Positions 1 through 9,239 of a stretch of DNA of 64,000 bases are shown piece after piece; within the stretch, counting starts at the first letter, position 1; the number at the start of each line of letters is the position of its first letter. Below the pieces are notes generated by a model that was not told the DNA's origin, made no database searches, and saw nothing but the letters and a program-made list of their open reading frames with translations. The DNA is from CALMEC01 sp031366605. Its GTDB lineage: Bacteria; Actinomycetota; Thermoleophilia; Miltoncostaeales; Miltoncostaeaceae. The stretch covers positions 1 to 64,000 of the forward strand of contig JANLOO010000056.1 in assembly GCA_031366605.1 (NCBI GenBank), in the 5' to 3' direction. The position numbers and the translations under genes were made by a program.

Positions 1-188
1 TCGGTCACGACCGTCGCTACTCGATCGCGACGGACAAGCTGCGTGGTCTGGGCTGGGCCCCGAAGGTGGAGTTCGCGGCGGCGTTGGCCGAGACCGTCGC
101 CTGGTACCGCGATCAGCGCGCCTGGTGGGAGCCGATCAAAAGCGGCGACTACCGCGCCTACTACGAGACCCAATACGGCAACCGTTAG
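1..188 (+). CDS. rfbB: dTDP-glucose 4,6-dehydratase, C-terminal end (partial)
   Basis: Only the last 61 codons are in the window, in the frame starting at base 3 and ending in TAG at 186-188. The residues GHDRRYSIATDKLRGLGW, then TVAWYRDQRAWWEPIKSG and YYETQYG, match the conserved C-terminus of dTDP-glucose 4,6-dehydratase. That SDR-family, NAD-dependent enzyme makes dTDP-4-keto-6-deoxyglucose for rhamnose and other deoxysugars. The catalytic part lies upstream of the window. Other nucleotide-sugar genes follow at 8.5-13.4 kb, so the left side of the window is rich in surface-polysaccharide functions. Confidence 0.8.
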   Translation, partial: GHDRRYSIATDKLRGLGWAPKVEFAAALAETVAWYRDQRAWWEPIKSGDYRAYYETQYGNR

Positions 189-479
189 GGCCCGCGCAGG
201 AATGACTGCTGCAGGTGGCGAGCGAAAACCGAGCCGGACGGTGTCGGCGAGCCTCGTTTGCCACCGGTGGTAGAACCGTCGCGAGCGTCCGTCCTCGGCG
301 GCCCGAATACGGCCGGATATGCGGACGGCCTGCGTCCTGCGCTCGCTCGGCTTTCGCCCGCCGGATTCATCGACGAACATCCGGACGGATCCACGAGTCG
401 CCCATTGGCAGGATCCGTGATGGGACCGTCGAACCCTGGTGATTTGCAGGGACGACATCTCGTGGAAGACTGACCATTC

Positions 480-1772
480 GTGTTTGCGCGCTTGACCCGC
501 CATCCCGTAGTCGTCATCGCCGCCCTACTCGGTGTGGCCGTGCCTGCTCTGGGTCTGGTTCCACCGCCGCCCGATACGAGCGGGCTGCCCCGGGTGTCAG
601 CCGCGCCGGCTCCCAAACCGGTGCCCAAAACGACGAAGAAGAAGCCGCCCCCCCGCTTCGTGTTCACGTTCGAGGGGCGCGGGTTCGGGCACGGTGTGGG
701 GATGTCGCAGTACGGGGCGTACGGCGCCGCGCGCGCCGGCCAGAGCGCCCAAGACATCATCGCGCGGTACTACCGAGGAACCACGTTGACGGTGCTTCCC
801 GTCACCCCTGTGCGGGTGCTCCTGGGCACCGGGGCCACGACCGTCACGCTCAGCGCCACCGGGCCGTGGGGGGTCGTCGCCGAGAACACGCCGTTGCAGG
901 TGATCCGCGCCCTGCCGCCAGGCGTCGACCTCAAGATCGCCCGTTCAGGCGATGCCGTCGTGGTGAGCGACCCGGCCGGCGCGGAACTGCTGAAGGCGCA
1001 GGGTCCCGTGCGGTTCGCTCCGACCGACGCGACGACGACGACGAGCTTCGGGGGGGTCCGCTACCGGGGCGCGGTGCGGATCATCCCAGATGCCGCGACG
1101 TTCACGGTCGTCAACCACGTCGACCTGGAGCAGTACCTGCCGGGTGTCGTGGTTCGCGAGATGCCGGCGCAATGGGGCGACACGGCCCCCGCAGCGCTCC
1201 AGGCCCAGGCGATCGCCGCGCGGTCCTACGCGATGGCGACCAAGCGGTCTGTCGGTGAGTTCGACATGTACGACGACGAGCGCAGTCAGGTGTACGGCGG
1301 CGCCAGCTCTGAGGACCCCCGTGCGACCGCGGCCGTGGTCGCGACCGCAGGCCAGGTGGTGACGGTGGACGGCAAGATCGTGACCACGTTCTTCTTCTCG
1401 ACCTCCGGCGGGCGAACCGAGAACGTCGAGAACGTCTTCAGCAGTGGACCGCGGTCCTACCTGGTCAGCGTGGACGACGAAGCGTTCGACGCGGCCTCCC
1501 CCCATCACATTTGGCGTGACCCATAGACGTTCACCGATGCCGAGCTTGCCCGCCTACTGGGTATCAAACGACCTGTTCGGCGCATCCAGGTCCTTGCGCG
1601 CGGGGTCTCGCCGCGGGTCAAGCTGATCCGGTTCACCTCACGAAGTGGCGCCGTCAAAGAGATGCGCGGCACCGAGGTACGACGCCTGCTCGGTCTGCGC
1701 GACACGTGGTTCACCCCGCGTCGTCGCGTACGGACGCCCGCGACGCTGCGACTTGTGACCCCGCTGCGTTAG
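480..1772 (+). pseudogene. SpoIID/LytB-domain protein interrupted by an in-frame TAG
   Basis: A GTG start at 480 opens a protein with a signal-like hydrophobic N-terminus (VVVIAALLGVAVPALGLV), a Pro/Lys-rich linker and a SpoIID/LytB domain: FEGRGFGHGVGMSQYGAYG, then YLPGVVVREMPAQWG, AQAIAARSYA, and the STSGGRTEN motif. SpoIID proteins are exported enzymes acting on denuded peptidoglycan glycan strands. The frame meets TAG at 1524-1526, right after HHIWRDP, where the family normally continues. The same frame then runs open for 81 more codons (TFTDAELARLLGIKRPV and on) to TAG at 1770-1772, keeping family character. No frameshift is needed, so one nonsense change explains it. Either this is a young pseudogene making a 348-residue product, or the stop is read through. 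TAG ends several intact genes here, so general recoding is unlikely. Confidence 0.75.
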
Positions 1773-2022
1773 CCAGGGCGAAGGACACTCGCGTGTCGAG
1801 GAGCGCGGATCTTCGGAGCCGGTGAGTCAGCGTGCGGCGAACTGGAGGAGTCGGTATGGGTGGATCGGCTCAGTGGCCTGTTCGGAAGTACCGTCATAGG
1901 GTCGGCCCCCGCGGAACTCGAGTTGAAGGCCAGATCCCGCTGGACGTTTCGCCACGGCTCGAGGCCACGCCCAGGGGATTACCAGCCTTTGCCCCGCGCG
2001 CCGACGGCCGCCGCCGACTGCG

Positions 2023-2484
2023 CTATCTTACCTCGTAGATCCGGTACGTGATGTGGGTTGGCATCTCGACCTTCCCCTTCATCACGGCCTGCACCTTGTT
2101 GAGCCAGGCGTACCGCGGGTCGCCGGTCTCGAACCGGGGAGCGCTGTAGACGGGGCCCGGCGCCTCGGGGTTGGAGAAGTCGCACCGGCCGTTGTACTGG
2201 GCCAAGATCAGCGCTCCGTCGGCGGTCTCCAGGGTGGCGCGGACGTCCAGTTGGAAGGTGCCATCAGCCGCCAATGAACCCCAGTCCGCGGTGGCCTGCC
2301 CCTTCATCCTCGCGTTGAGGCGCTCCCCCTCGATGCGGAGGTCCGTCACGTCCACGATCAGGCGGGTGCCGAAGGGAGCCCCCTCGATCGTGTGGATGTC
2401 GCCGAAGCTGGCCCAGAGCGTCCCCATGGGGACAAGCTCAGCCTCAAGGGCGGCGCTCGTGGCCTCGTCGAACTCGATCGCCAT
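2023..2484 (-). CDS. DUF3237 domain protein
   Basis: A 153-residue cytoplasmic protein, close to the usual DUF3237 size. The end of the family pattern is clear: YSAPRFETGDPRYAWLNKVQAVMKG followed by HITYRIYEV. Earlier there is the acidic TIEGAPFGTRLIVDV segment. The family forms a small beta-barrel of unknown biochemical function. It stands alone: the nearest genes are the broken SpoIID gene on the other strand and a transposase remnant about 150 bp upstream of its start. ATG is preceded by a good purine-rich site (AGGAGGA) on the minus strand just upstream. Confidence 0.8.
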   Translation of the reverse strand: MAIEFDEATSAALEAELVPMGTLWASFGDIHTIEGAPFGTRLIVDVTDLRIEGERLNARMKGQATADWGSLAADGTFQLDVRATLETADGALILAQYNGRCDFSNPEAPGPVYSAPRFETGDPRYAWLNKVQAVMKGKVEMPTHITYRIYEVR

Positions 2485-2636
2485 GTGTCCTCCTCCTGCA
2501 GTGTTGGTGCGGCAGACCCACCTTACCTGCCCGCCGTTCCGCCGTCAGCAGCAAGCGCAGCAGCGCGGGAGGGCCCACTCGCGGCCGGTCGGGCAGGAGC
2601 GATCCCGGCTTAGAGTGGTTGCGGCCGTATGCCCTG

Positions 2637-3070
2637 TCAGGGGGCGAGCCGCAGGCACGGCTCGTGCCGGGCGAGCCGGGCCACGAGGTCGGCGCGGTCG
2701 GCGCGGGTGAAGCGCCAGTCGAAGGGCTCGGCGATCTGGTTGTAGTGGTGCTCGAACTCGTTCAGGGTGCGGGCGAAGACAGCGAGGCTGTCGAAGCCGT
2801 TGGGCTGAAGCACCTTGCGCTGGATGATCGAGAAGACGATCTCGATCTGATTGAGCCAGCTTGCGTGCAGCGGCAGGTGGACGAGGACCAGGTTTCGCCA
2901 AGGCCTTGGAGGCGGTCGATCGCCTTCTGGCCGCGATGGGAGGAGCCGTTGTCGACGATCCAGAAGACGCGGCGGGCGGAGGCGTAAGGCCGCCCAAGGC
3001 GATCGCCTGCGAACAGGCGTACTGGAACAACCACGTCACAACAGAAATGGGAAAACAAACCGTCTAACAA
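2637..3070 (-). pseudogene. IS630-family transposase remnant, 5'-truncated and frameshifted
   Basis: Two minus-strand frames together give the C-terminal half of an IS630-type DDE transposase. The first carries FWIVDNGSSHRGQKAID, which holds the second catalytic Asp. After a shift near 2890-2900 the other frame carries LVLVHLPLHASWLNQIEIVF, with the final catalytic Glu, then SIIQRKVLQPNGFDSL and a C-terminus ending in TGA at 2637-2639. The N-terminal half, including the first Asp, is absent, and no terminal inverted repeats were found. Its sequence differs clearly from the intact IS630 copy at 14.6 kb, so it is a separate, older insertion. Confidence 0.8.
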
Positions 3071-3130
3071 ACCCGGGGCGGTTCACCCCCTGAGCCGATC
3101 AAAAAGACGTTCGCGTGCCCGCGACGAGCC

Positions 3131-3865
3131 CTACTCCTCGCCCAGGTAGCGCTTGCGGACCTCGTCGTCGGTGCGGAGGTTCTTGGCATCGCCTGACAAG
3201 ACGACCTGGCCGGTCTGCAGGACGTAGCCGCGTTGGGCGACGTCGAGGGCCATCAGGGCGTTCTGCTCGACCAAGAGGATGGCGGTGCCCTGCTCGTTGA
3301 TCGTCTTGACGATGTCGAAGATGCGCTCGACGAAGATCGGGGCCAGGCCCATCGACGGCTCGTCGAGCATCAGCAGCTTGGGACGCGCCATCAACGCGCG
3401 GCCCATCGCGACCATCTGCTGCTCGCCGCCCGACAGCGTCCCGGCCTTCTGGGTCATCCGTTCATGAAGTCTCGGGAACAGCGTGTAGACCCGGTCCAGG
3501 TCCTCCTGAAAGTTCTCTTTGTCGGTGCGCTGGAACGCCCCCATCTCGAGGTTCTCGAGCACCGTCATCCGCGGAAACAGGCGACGGCCCTCAGGGGACT
3601 GCGAGACGCCCATCGATACGATGTCGTGCGCCGGCGCCTGCGTGATGTCGCGCCCCAGGAAGAAGATCTTGCCGCGCTTGGGATGGTTGATCCCGTTGAT
3701 CGAACGCAGCGTCGTCGACTTGCCCGCGCCGTTGGAGCCGATCAGCGTCACGACCTCGCCGGCGCGCACCTGCAGGCTGACGCCCTTGAGCGCGTAGACC
3801 GAGCCGTAGTAGGTGTGGATGTCCTGGACGTCCAGGACGAGGTTGTCAGTGGCCGAAGTGCTCAT
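3131..3865 (-). CDS. livF: Branched-chain amino-acid ABC transporter ATP-binding protein LivF
   Basis: 244 residues with Walker A GSNGAGKST, signature LSGGEQQMVAMGRAL and Walker B LLMLDEPSMGLAP. The last is typical of LivF, one of two cytoplasmic ATPases of the Leu/Ile/Val importer. The ATG (3865-3863) overlaps the TGA of livG (3864-3862), so the two are translationally coupled. It is the last gene of the minus-strand operon binding protein-livH-livM-livG-livF. The ATP sites are complete, so it should be functional. The true substrate could be another amino acid or an amide, since this importer class is broad. Confidence 0.93.
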   Translation of the reverse strand: MSTSATDNLVLDVQDIHTYYGSVYALKGVSLQVRAGEVVTLIGSNGAGKSTTLRSINGINHPKRGKIFFLGRDITQAPAHDIVSMGVSQSPEGRRLFPRMTVLENLEMGAFQRTDKENFQEDLDRVYTLFPRLHERMTQKAGTLSGGEQQMVAMGRALMARPKLLMLDEPSMGLAPIFVERIFDIVKTINEQGTAILLVEQNALMALDVAQRGYVLQTGQVVLSGDAKNLRTDDEVRKRYLGEE

Positions 3866-4680
3866 CCCACCGCCGCCTTGCCCAGGTACGCCTCGATGAC
3901 CTTGGGATCGCGCACGACCTCGGATGGGAGGCCCTCGGCGATCTTCTCACCGTGGTCCAGCACCGTGACCCGTTCGGAAACGCCCATCACGAGCTTCATG
4001 TCGTGTTCGATGAGCAGCACCGTCAAGCCCCGCTCGTCGCGCAGCTTGTGGACGAACTTCATGAAGTCGAGGGTCTCCTGCGGGTTCATTCCGGCCGTCG
4101 GCTCGTCGAGCAGCACCAGCTTGGGGTCGGTACCGAGCGCACGTGCCACCTCGAGTCGGCGTTGATCACCGTATGACAGGTTGCGCGCCCATTCGTCATC
4201 GACGCCCGAAAGCCCGACGAACTCCAACAGCTCGCGGGCACGGTCGTGCGCCTCGCGCTCTTCGCGCCTGACGCGGGGAGGACGGAAGATCCCGCCCACG
4301 ACCCCGGTCTTCAAGCGGCAGTGCATGCCGACGAGCACGTTCTCGACGGACGTCATCTGGCCGAACAGGCGGATGTTCTGGAACGTGCGGCCGATGCCCT
4401 TCTTGGTGATGGCGTGGGGCGGCTTGCCGACGATGGACTCCCCGTCGAACATGATCACACCGCTCGTGGGGGAATACACGCCCGTCAGCATGTTGAAGAA
4501 CGTGGTCTTGCCGGCGCCGTTGGGGCCGATCAGGCTGACGATCTTCTGACGCGGGATGAAGAAGTCGACGTCGTTGGTCGCGACAAGCCCGCCGAACTCC
4601 TTGCGGACACCGGTCGCGGCCAGCAGGTCGTCGTCGGTTCGCCCGGCGTCGGCCGCCATGGTGGTCGGCTCGCTACTCAT
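3862..4680 (-). CDS. livG: Branched-chain amino-acid ABC transporter ATP-binding protein LivG
   Basis: 272 residues, slightly longer than usual because of an N-terminal stretch of about 20 residues before the ATPase core. Motifs: Walker A GPNGAGKTT, Q-loop region GIGRTFQNIRLF, signature LSYGDQRRLEVARAL, Walker B LVLLDEPTAGMNP and switch His in LLIEHDM. NPQET and the long insert before the signature are LivG features. It pairs with LivF as the cytoplasmic ATPase heterodimer. Its start overlaps the livM stop by 8 bp and its stop overlaps the livF start. Confidence 0.93.
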   Translation of the reverse strand: MSSEPTTMAADAGRTDDDLLAATGVRKEFGGLVATNDVDFFIPRQKIVSLIGPNGAGKTTFFNMLTGVYSPTSGVIMFDGESIVGKPPHAITKKGIGRTFQNIRLFGQMTSVENVLVGMHCRLKTGVVGGIFRPPRVRREEREAHDRARELLEFVGLSGVDDEWARNLSYGDQRRLEVARALGTDPKLVLLDEPTAGMNPQETLDFMKFVHKLRDERGLTVLLIEHDMKLVMGVSERVTVLDHGEKIAEGLPSEVVRDPKVIEAYLGKAAVG

Positions 4681-5950
4681 GTTGGGTGTCGTAGAGGGTC
4701 TCCTCGTACAGCGGCTCTTCGTTGACGCCTTCGGTCAACTCCGCCTTGCGCCGGGCCTCGGGGAACAGGCCCTCAGGTCGGAACAGCATGGTCACCAACA
4801 AGATGACGCCGAAGATCAAGAACGTGTACTTGGGGATGTCGAGCGTTGTCCCGAAGCGACCGTTGATGTCGGACCCAAGCGTGTTGAGCCCATACCGGTC
4901 GAGGTAGCTCAAGAAGAGCGCACCCACGATGACGCCCCAAATGTTGCCCATCCCACCCAGGATGACCATGCACAGGATGAAGATCGAGATCTGGAAGAAG
5001 AAATCCGTGTCGAACGCCGAGCTCTTGAAGCTGGCGAAGAAGCCGCCCGCCAGGCCACCGAAGAAGGCGCCGACCGCATAGGCCCATGTCTTGGTCCGCA
5101 TCAACGGGATACCCATCGCCGCCGCCGCCGTCTCGTCCTCGCGGATCGCGACCCAGGCGCGACCCAGGCGCGAATCGCGTAGTCGCAGGCAGCAGAAGAT
5201 CGTCAGCACGAGCAACGCCAGCGCCGACCAATAGAACAGCCGCGCGGAGTTCTCAGCGGTGCGGAAGTTCTCGGGCAGAAACGGCAGGACGTTGTTGAGC
5301 GACTGACCGAACCCCGGAGGGTCGACCGGGGTGATACCGGATGAGCCGCCGGTCAAGTTGAATCCGGTCCCGAACAGGTCGTCGCCGTTGCGCGCCACTT
5401 GGGGCAGGATCTCACCAAAGCCGAGCGTCACGATCGCGAGGTAGTCGCCCCGCAGACGCAGCGTCGGCAGTCCGATCATGACTCCCAGTACCGCGGTGAC
5501 GACAGCTGCGATCAAGAGCAGCAGCCAGATCGAGATGTGGATTCCGGGAAGGCTGTGCGGTGCAATCGCGCCAAAACGGATCGTGCGGGGGTGCTCGTTG
5601 GTGCCGCCAAATTGCGTCGATGCGAACACGGCAACCGTATACGCCCCGATCGCGTAGAACGCCACGTACCCCAGGTCCAGGAGTCCGGCGTAGCCGACGA
5701 CCACGTTCAAGCTGACCGCCATCATCGTGAAGATCAGCATGACGATCATCGACTCGACATCCGGGAAGTACCGACCCGCTCCGGGGAGTCCCGTCAGCGC
5801 GTCGCGGTAGAACGGAAAGAGCAGCACCAGGAGCAGCGCAACTCCCGGGGGAATCAATCGGCGCGTCTGCGCAGGGATGCTCCGCCACGCCTGGCCGATG
5901 ATGGTGACCGCACGTTTGATGCCTGAAGTGGCGCCGCCGGCCGAAGTCAC
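4673..5950 (-). CDS. livM: Branched-chain amino-acid ABC transporter permease LivM
   Basis: 425 residues with about ten hydrophobic segments in the second half. The LivM cytoplasmic coupling motif is visible as GRAWVAIREDETAAAAMGI (EAA-like loop). An N-terminal extension of about 40 residues precedes the first membrane helix. A polar C-terminal tail (after LFRPEGLFPEARRK) is also longer than in the E. coli protein. With LivH it forms the inner-membrane channel. livH ends 1 bp upstream of its start and livG overlaps its stop, so it sits centrally in the operon. Confidence 0.92.
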   Translation of the reverse strand: MTSAGGATSGIKRAVTIIGQAWRSIPAQTRRLIPPGVALLLVLLFPFYRDALTGLPGAGRYFPDVESMIVMLIFTMMAVSLNVVVGYAGLLDLGYVAFYAIGAYTVAVFASTQFGGTNEHPRTIRFGAIAPHSLPGIHISIWLLLLIAAVVTAVLGVMIGLPTLRLRGDYLAIVTLGFGEILPQVARNGDDLFGTGFNLTGGSSGITPVDPPGFGQSLNNVLPFLPENFRTAENSARLFYWSALALLVLTIFCCLRLRDSRLGRAWVAIREDETAAAAMGIPLMRTKTWAYAVGAFFGGLAGGFFASFKSSAFDTDFFFQISIFILCMVILGGMGNIWGVIVGALFLSYLDRYGLNTLGSDINGRFGTTLDIPKYTFLIFGVILLVTMLFRPEGLFPEARRKAELTEGVNEEPLYEETLYDTQHE

Positions 5951-5951
5951 G

Positions 5952-7013
5952 TCACTGACCTTCCGGGGTGCGCTCGCCGAGCAGGCCCTCGGGGCGGAAT
6001 ACCAGGATCAGGATGAGGATGCTGAAGACGATCGATTGCGTCCAGTTGCTGCCGGGCGATCCGATCGAAAGGCCCTCGTTGAACGCCTGGATGAGTCCGA
6101 TGACCATGGCGCCCGCGACGGCGCCCTTGAGGTTTCCGATGCCACCCAACACGGCGGCGGTGAACGCGATCAAACCGGTTTGGAAGCCGGTGTCAAACCG
6201 CATCTGGCCCGGGTAGATCATCCACAGGATGCCTGCGACGCCGGCCAGTGCGCCACCGACGGCGAACGTGAACGAGATCGTCCTGTTGACGTTGATGCCC
6301 ATCATGCTGGCCGCTTGCATGTCCTGGGCGACTGCGCGCATTGCCTTGCCCTGACGGGTCTTCTGGACGAGCCAGATCAATCCGATCAGGACGGGGGCCG
6401 TCACGAGGATCACGACAAGTTTGTTCCACGTGACGCTGAACCCGTTGATGTCGAAGACCTTGGACTCCGAGACCAGGTTATTGGTGCTCGTCGGGCGCGG
6501 TCCCCAGAAAATCAGGCCGATGCCCTGGATGATGAATGACATCGCAACCGCGGTGATCAGGGGCGCGAGCCGCGGTGCGTTCCGCAGTCGTCGGTAGGCG
6601 ATCGCCTCGATGCCGACGTTGATGGACGCGCACAATGTCGCAGCGATCACGAGGGTCAACAGCAGGAGCGGCCACAGGACGTACCAGGCCTTGCCGCCCT
6701 GCAGGTGGAACACCGAGATGATGAATGAGCCCGAGAGCAGCCCGCCGAGCATGAACAAGTCCCCGTGGGCGAAGTTGATCAGCTCCAGGATGCCGTAGAC
6801 CAGCGTGTATCCCAGCGCGATCAGCCCGTACAACGATCCGAACGTCAGGCCGAGTACGAGCACCGTCAGAAACTGCGCCGGGCTCTCGATGAGGTTGACC
6901 ACGAGCCATGCGACGACAGCCGCGACGAGGAGAAGGCCCACCAACGACTGGACCTTCGGTCGTGATCTGGGTCTGAACCAGCTCTTACTCGGTTCGTGGG
7001 CGTGAGTTGACAC
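5952..7013 (-). CDS. livH: Branched-chain amino-acid ABC transporter permease LivH
   Basis: 353 residues. After a basic N-terminus (residues 1-25) come about eight to nine membrane segments. LGYTLVYGILELINFAHGDLFMLG is the conserved LivH signature, and GKAMRAVAQDMQAASMMGI is the EAA-type loop that contacts the ATPases. It ends with FRPEGLLGERTPEG, the usual LivH C-terminus. It is the first permease gene after the binding protein, separated by about 60 bp that contain a strong hairpin (7031-7056). Confidence 0.92.
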   Translation of the reverse strand: MSTHAHEPSKSWFRPRSRPKVQSLVGLLLVAAVVAWLVVNLIESPAQFLTVLVLGLTFGSLYGLIALGYTLVYGILELINFAHGDLFMLGGLLSGSFIISVFHLQGGKAWYVLWPLLLLTLVIAATLCASINVGIEAIAYRRLRNAPRLAPLITAVAMSFIIQGIGLIFWGPRPTSTNNLVSESKVFDINGFSVTWNKLVVILVTAPVLIGLIWLVQKTRQGKAMRAVAQDMQAASMMGINVNRTISFTFAVGGALAGVAGILWMIYPGQMRFDTGFQTGLIAFTAAVLGGIGNLKGAVAGAMVIGLIQAFNEGLSIGSPGSNWTQSIVFSILILILVFRPEGLLGERTPEGQ

Positions 7014-7030
7014 GGTTCTCGGAGAACATC

Positions 7031-7056
7031 GTGAGGGGGGCCGAAGCCCCCCTCAC
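7031..7056 (-). promoter_or_regulatory. Intra-operon UUCG-capped hairpin between binding protein and livH
   Basis: The arms 7031-7041 (GTGAGGGGGGC) and 7046-7056 (GCCCCCCTCAC) are perfectly complementary over 11 bp around a 4-base loop. In the minus-strand transcript the loop is UUCG closed by C-G, an exceptionally stable tetraloop. No U-run follows, so it is probably a partial terminator or 3'-end stabiliser rather than a full terminator. Such hairpins after binding-protein genes typically keep that message more abundant than the membrane genes; that role is inferred. Confidence 0.75.
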
Positions 7057-7073
7057 GAGGATCCGTTGACTAC

Positions 7074-8387
7074 TTAGCCCTTTCCGACCAGTGTGGCGTC
7101 GGGCGTGACTACCTTGACGGTGACCTGCTTGTCACCCTTGATCTGGTACATCGTGACGCCACCGGCGGTGGTGTCGCCGTTTGCGTCGAGGCCGAACGAG
7201 CCCATGATGCCGTCGGTCACGTTGGTCTTGAAGAGGTTGTCCACGACGGACTGGCGTGTGCCGTCCGACGCGGCAATCGCGTCAAGCAAGACCTCGGCGG
7301 CCTGCGCGGCGTATGCCGAGTAGACCTGCACCTTGTCCGGACCGCCGACGGTTGCGCCGAAGTCGGTCACGAACTGCTTGCCCTTGCCCGTCAGCTGATC
7401 CACCGGAGGACCGGCGACGCTGACGTAGACACCCTCGGCGGCCTTGCCTGCGTCCTTGATGACCGACTCGATCGGCGTGAAGCCGTCCGGCGAGAGGATC
7501 TTGACGTCGGGGCCGATCGCAGCGCGCAGGTCCTTGACCAGCTTGCCGCCTGCGTTGTCGACGATGCCGGCCAGGAACACGCCGTCAGCGCCGGTCGCTT
7601 TGATCGTGTTGCCGAGCGGCTCAAAACTCGTTGACTTGGGGTCCCACTTCTGGAAGCCCGCGACCCCGAGGTTGAGCTTTTTGGCGGCGTCACGGAAGTT
7701 GTTGGCGAGACCTGCGCCGTAGAGCTGACCGTCGTTCAGGATGAAGATCTTCTTGAGCTTCAGGTCGGTTTGGGCGAAGACCGCCAGGGCCGGGCCCTGG
7801 AAGTTGTCGGCTGCGACGACCCGTGTGTAGTTGCGCTTGCCCGACGGGTAGTACTTGTCCGGCTCACCGGGCTCGACCGGGCCGCCCTGCGTCAGTCCGA
7901 CGTAGGTGTTGGCGGGGCTCACCATGGCGATGGGGGCCGGGTTCAGAATCGGAATCTCAAGCTTCGCGCAACCTGAGTTGAACGTGCCGATGACACCGAT
8001 CAGCGATTTGTTGGCGACGTATGCGTTGGCGTTCGCCGTGCACTTGGCCGAGTCCCAGGACGCGGCCTGTGCCGTCGCGTCGTCACATGCCTGGTAGGCA
8101 ATCGCCTTGTCGCCGGCCTTGAAGCCGCGCTGCTTCAAGATGAACTCGATCGCCTTGCCCATCTGCTCGGTCTGCGGGCGCGATGCGCCCTGCAGCGGCA
8201 GGTCGGATGCGATGAGGTAGTCAGCCTTTCCGTCGGGGCCCTTCAGCGACGCCGAAGGACACGACGATGCCGGAAGATCGGTGACCGAGGCGCTGCTCGA
8301 GCTGCTGCTACCGCCACACCCGGCGACGACAGCTCCGAGCACAGCGACTGCTGCGATCCCGAGAATGGTCCATCGACCATGCTTCAT
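7074..8387 (-). CDS. livK: Branched-chain amino-acid ABC transporter substrate-binding lipoprotein
   Basis: 437 residues. The N-terminus MKHGRWTILGIAAVAVLGAV followed by VAGCGGSSSSSS is a lipoprotein signal with lipobox Cys at residue 24 and a Ser-rich tether. The mature part has the periplasmic-binding type I fold of Leu/Ile/Val-binding proteins (GVIGTFNSGCAKLEIPILN, and the hinge segments LKKIFILNDGQLYGAGLAN). Two extra Cys pairs may form disulfides. ATG at 8387 follows GAGGAGAG. It is the first gene of the liv operon, so the promoter should lie in 8388-8543, although I could not identify one with confidence. Confidence 0.88.
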   Translation of the reverse strand: MKHGRWTILGIAAVAVLGAVVAGCGGSSSSSSASVTDLPASSCPSASLKGPDGKADYLIASDLPLQGASRPQTEQMGKAIEFILKQRGFKAGDKAIAYQACDDATAQAASWDSAKCTANANAYVANKSLIGVIGTFNSGCAKLEIPILNPAPIAMVSPANTYVGLTQGGPVEPGEPDKYYPSGKRNYTRVVAADNFQGPALAVFAQTDLKLKKIFILNDGQLYGAGLANNFRDAAKKLNLGVAGFQKWDPKSTSFEPLGNTIKATGADGVFLAGIVDNAGGKLVKDLRAAIGPDVKILSPDGFTPIESVIKDAGKAAEGVYVSVAGPPVDQLTGKGKQFVTDFGATVGGPDKVQVYSAYAAQAAEVLLDAIAASDGTRQSVVDNLFKTNVTDGIMGSFGLDANGDTTAGGVTMYQIKGDKQVTVKVVTPDATLVGKG

Positions 8388-8543
8388 TTTTGATTCTCTC
8401 CTCGTAGCCTGTTGCGGCCGCGATCCCCCCTAAAAAGAAGACAGCACCTGCGGGACACGGCCAAGGTGGGCGGACGCTACCACTCCGCAACACGTGTCAC
8501 TAGCCAACCCCGCGAACCTCTAAAATCAGGCAAAACCCACAGA

Positions 8544-9239
8544 CTATTGCGCGCTCAGGAGCTCCTCGGGTGGCACGTCCCGCCAGACCCGTGCCGGAAG
8601 GCCCGCGACGAGCTTGCCCGCGGGTACGTCCTTGGTGACCAGGGCCCCGGCTGCGATGAACGCCTCTTCGCCGATCTCGATGCCCGGCAGGATCACGCAG
8701 GCACCCCCGACGCGTGCCCCACGACGGATTATCGGCCCCTTGATGTTGCCGAACCGGCCCTCGGTGCGTCCCATGAAGTTGTCGTTGGTCGTCGCGACAC
8801 ACGGCGCGATGAAGACGTGGTCCTCGAGCAGCGAATACGCTGTGATGTAGCAGTTGGCCTGGATCTTGGTGTGGTCGCCGATGGACGTGTCGTTCTCGAC
8901 GACGCTGCCCCGGCCGACGATGACGCTGTCGCCGATCGTCACGCGCTCGCGGATCGCCACCTGGTCGCCGATCACACAGTCCTTGCCGATGACCGACCCG
9001 GCGAACAACACGGACCCCGCGCAGATCGCGGTCCCGGCACCGACGTGCAGGGGGGCGAGCTGGTCGCGTTTGGCGGTGGACGTCTTGCCCAGGCGCGGTT
9101 GCTTGCCGATGACGACGTTGTCCTGGATGACACAGCCGTCGCCGATGACCGTGCCCGCGTGGATCACCACGTTGGCCCCGATCTCGACGTCCGCGCCCAG
9201 CACGACGCCGTCATGCAACACCAAGTTCTCGCGACTCAC
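8544..9239 (-). CDS. Left-handed beta-helix (hexapeptide) acyltransferase, WbpD-like
   Basis: 231 residues made almost entirely of hexapeptide repeats (GADVEIGANVVIHAGTVIG, GPIIRRGARVGGACVILPG) and ending in the usual AGLPARVWRDVPPEELL. This is the LbetaH fold of trimeric sugar N- or O-acetyltransferases. The start is GTG at 9239, because its GTGA overlaps the TGA of the upstream dehydrogenase; a longer upstream frame would overlap that gene heavily. Together with the next two genes it resembles WbpD of UDP-diacetamido-uronic acid synthesis, which acetylates a 3-amino group. The acceptor sugar here is inferred. Confidence 0.8.
   Translation of the reverse strand: MSRENLVLHDGVVLGADVEIGANVVIHAGTVIGDGCVIQDNVVIGKQPRLGKTSTAKRDQLAPLHVGAGTAICAGSVLFAGSVIGKDCVIGDQVAIRERVTIGDSVIVGRGSVVENDTSIGDHTKIQANCYITAYSLLEDHVFIAPCVATTNDNFMGRTEGRFGNIKGPIIRRGARVGGACVILPGIEIGEEAFIAAGALVTKDVPAGKLVAGLPARVWRDVPPEELLSAQ

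Noticed and set aside
1524..1526. Genome-wide TAG recoding (for example pyrrolysine)
   Set aside because: TAG is the natural stop of many intact genes here (rfbB, wecB, PKD, CHASE2, NHL), and no recoding signal is visible.
8388..8543. Promoter for the liv operon
   Set aside because: No pair of -35 and -10 elements with suitable spacing could be defended on the minus strand.
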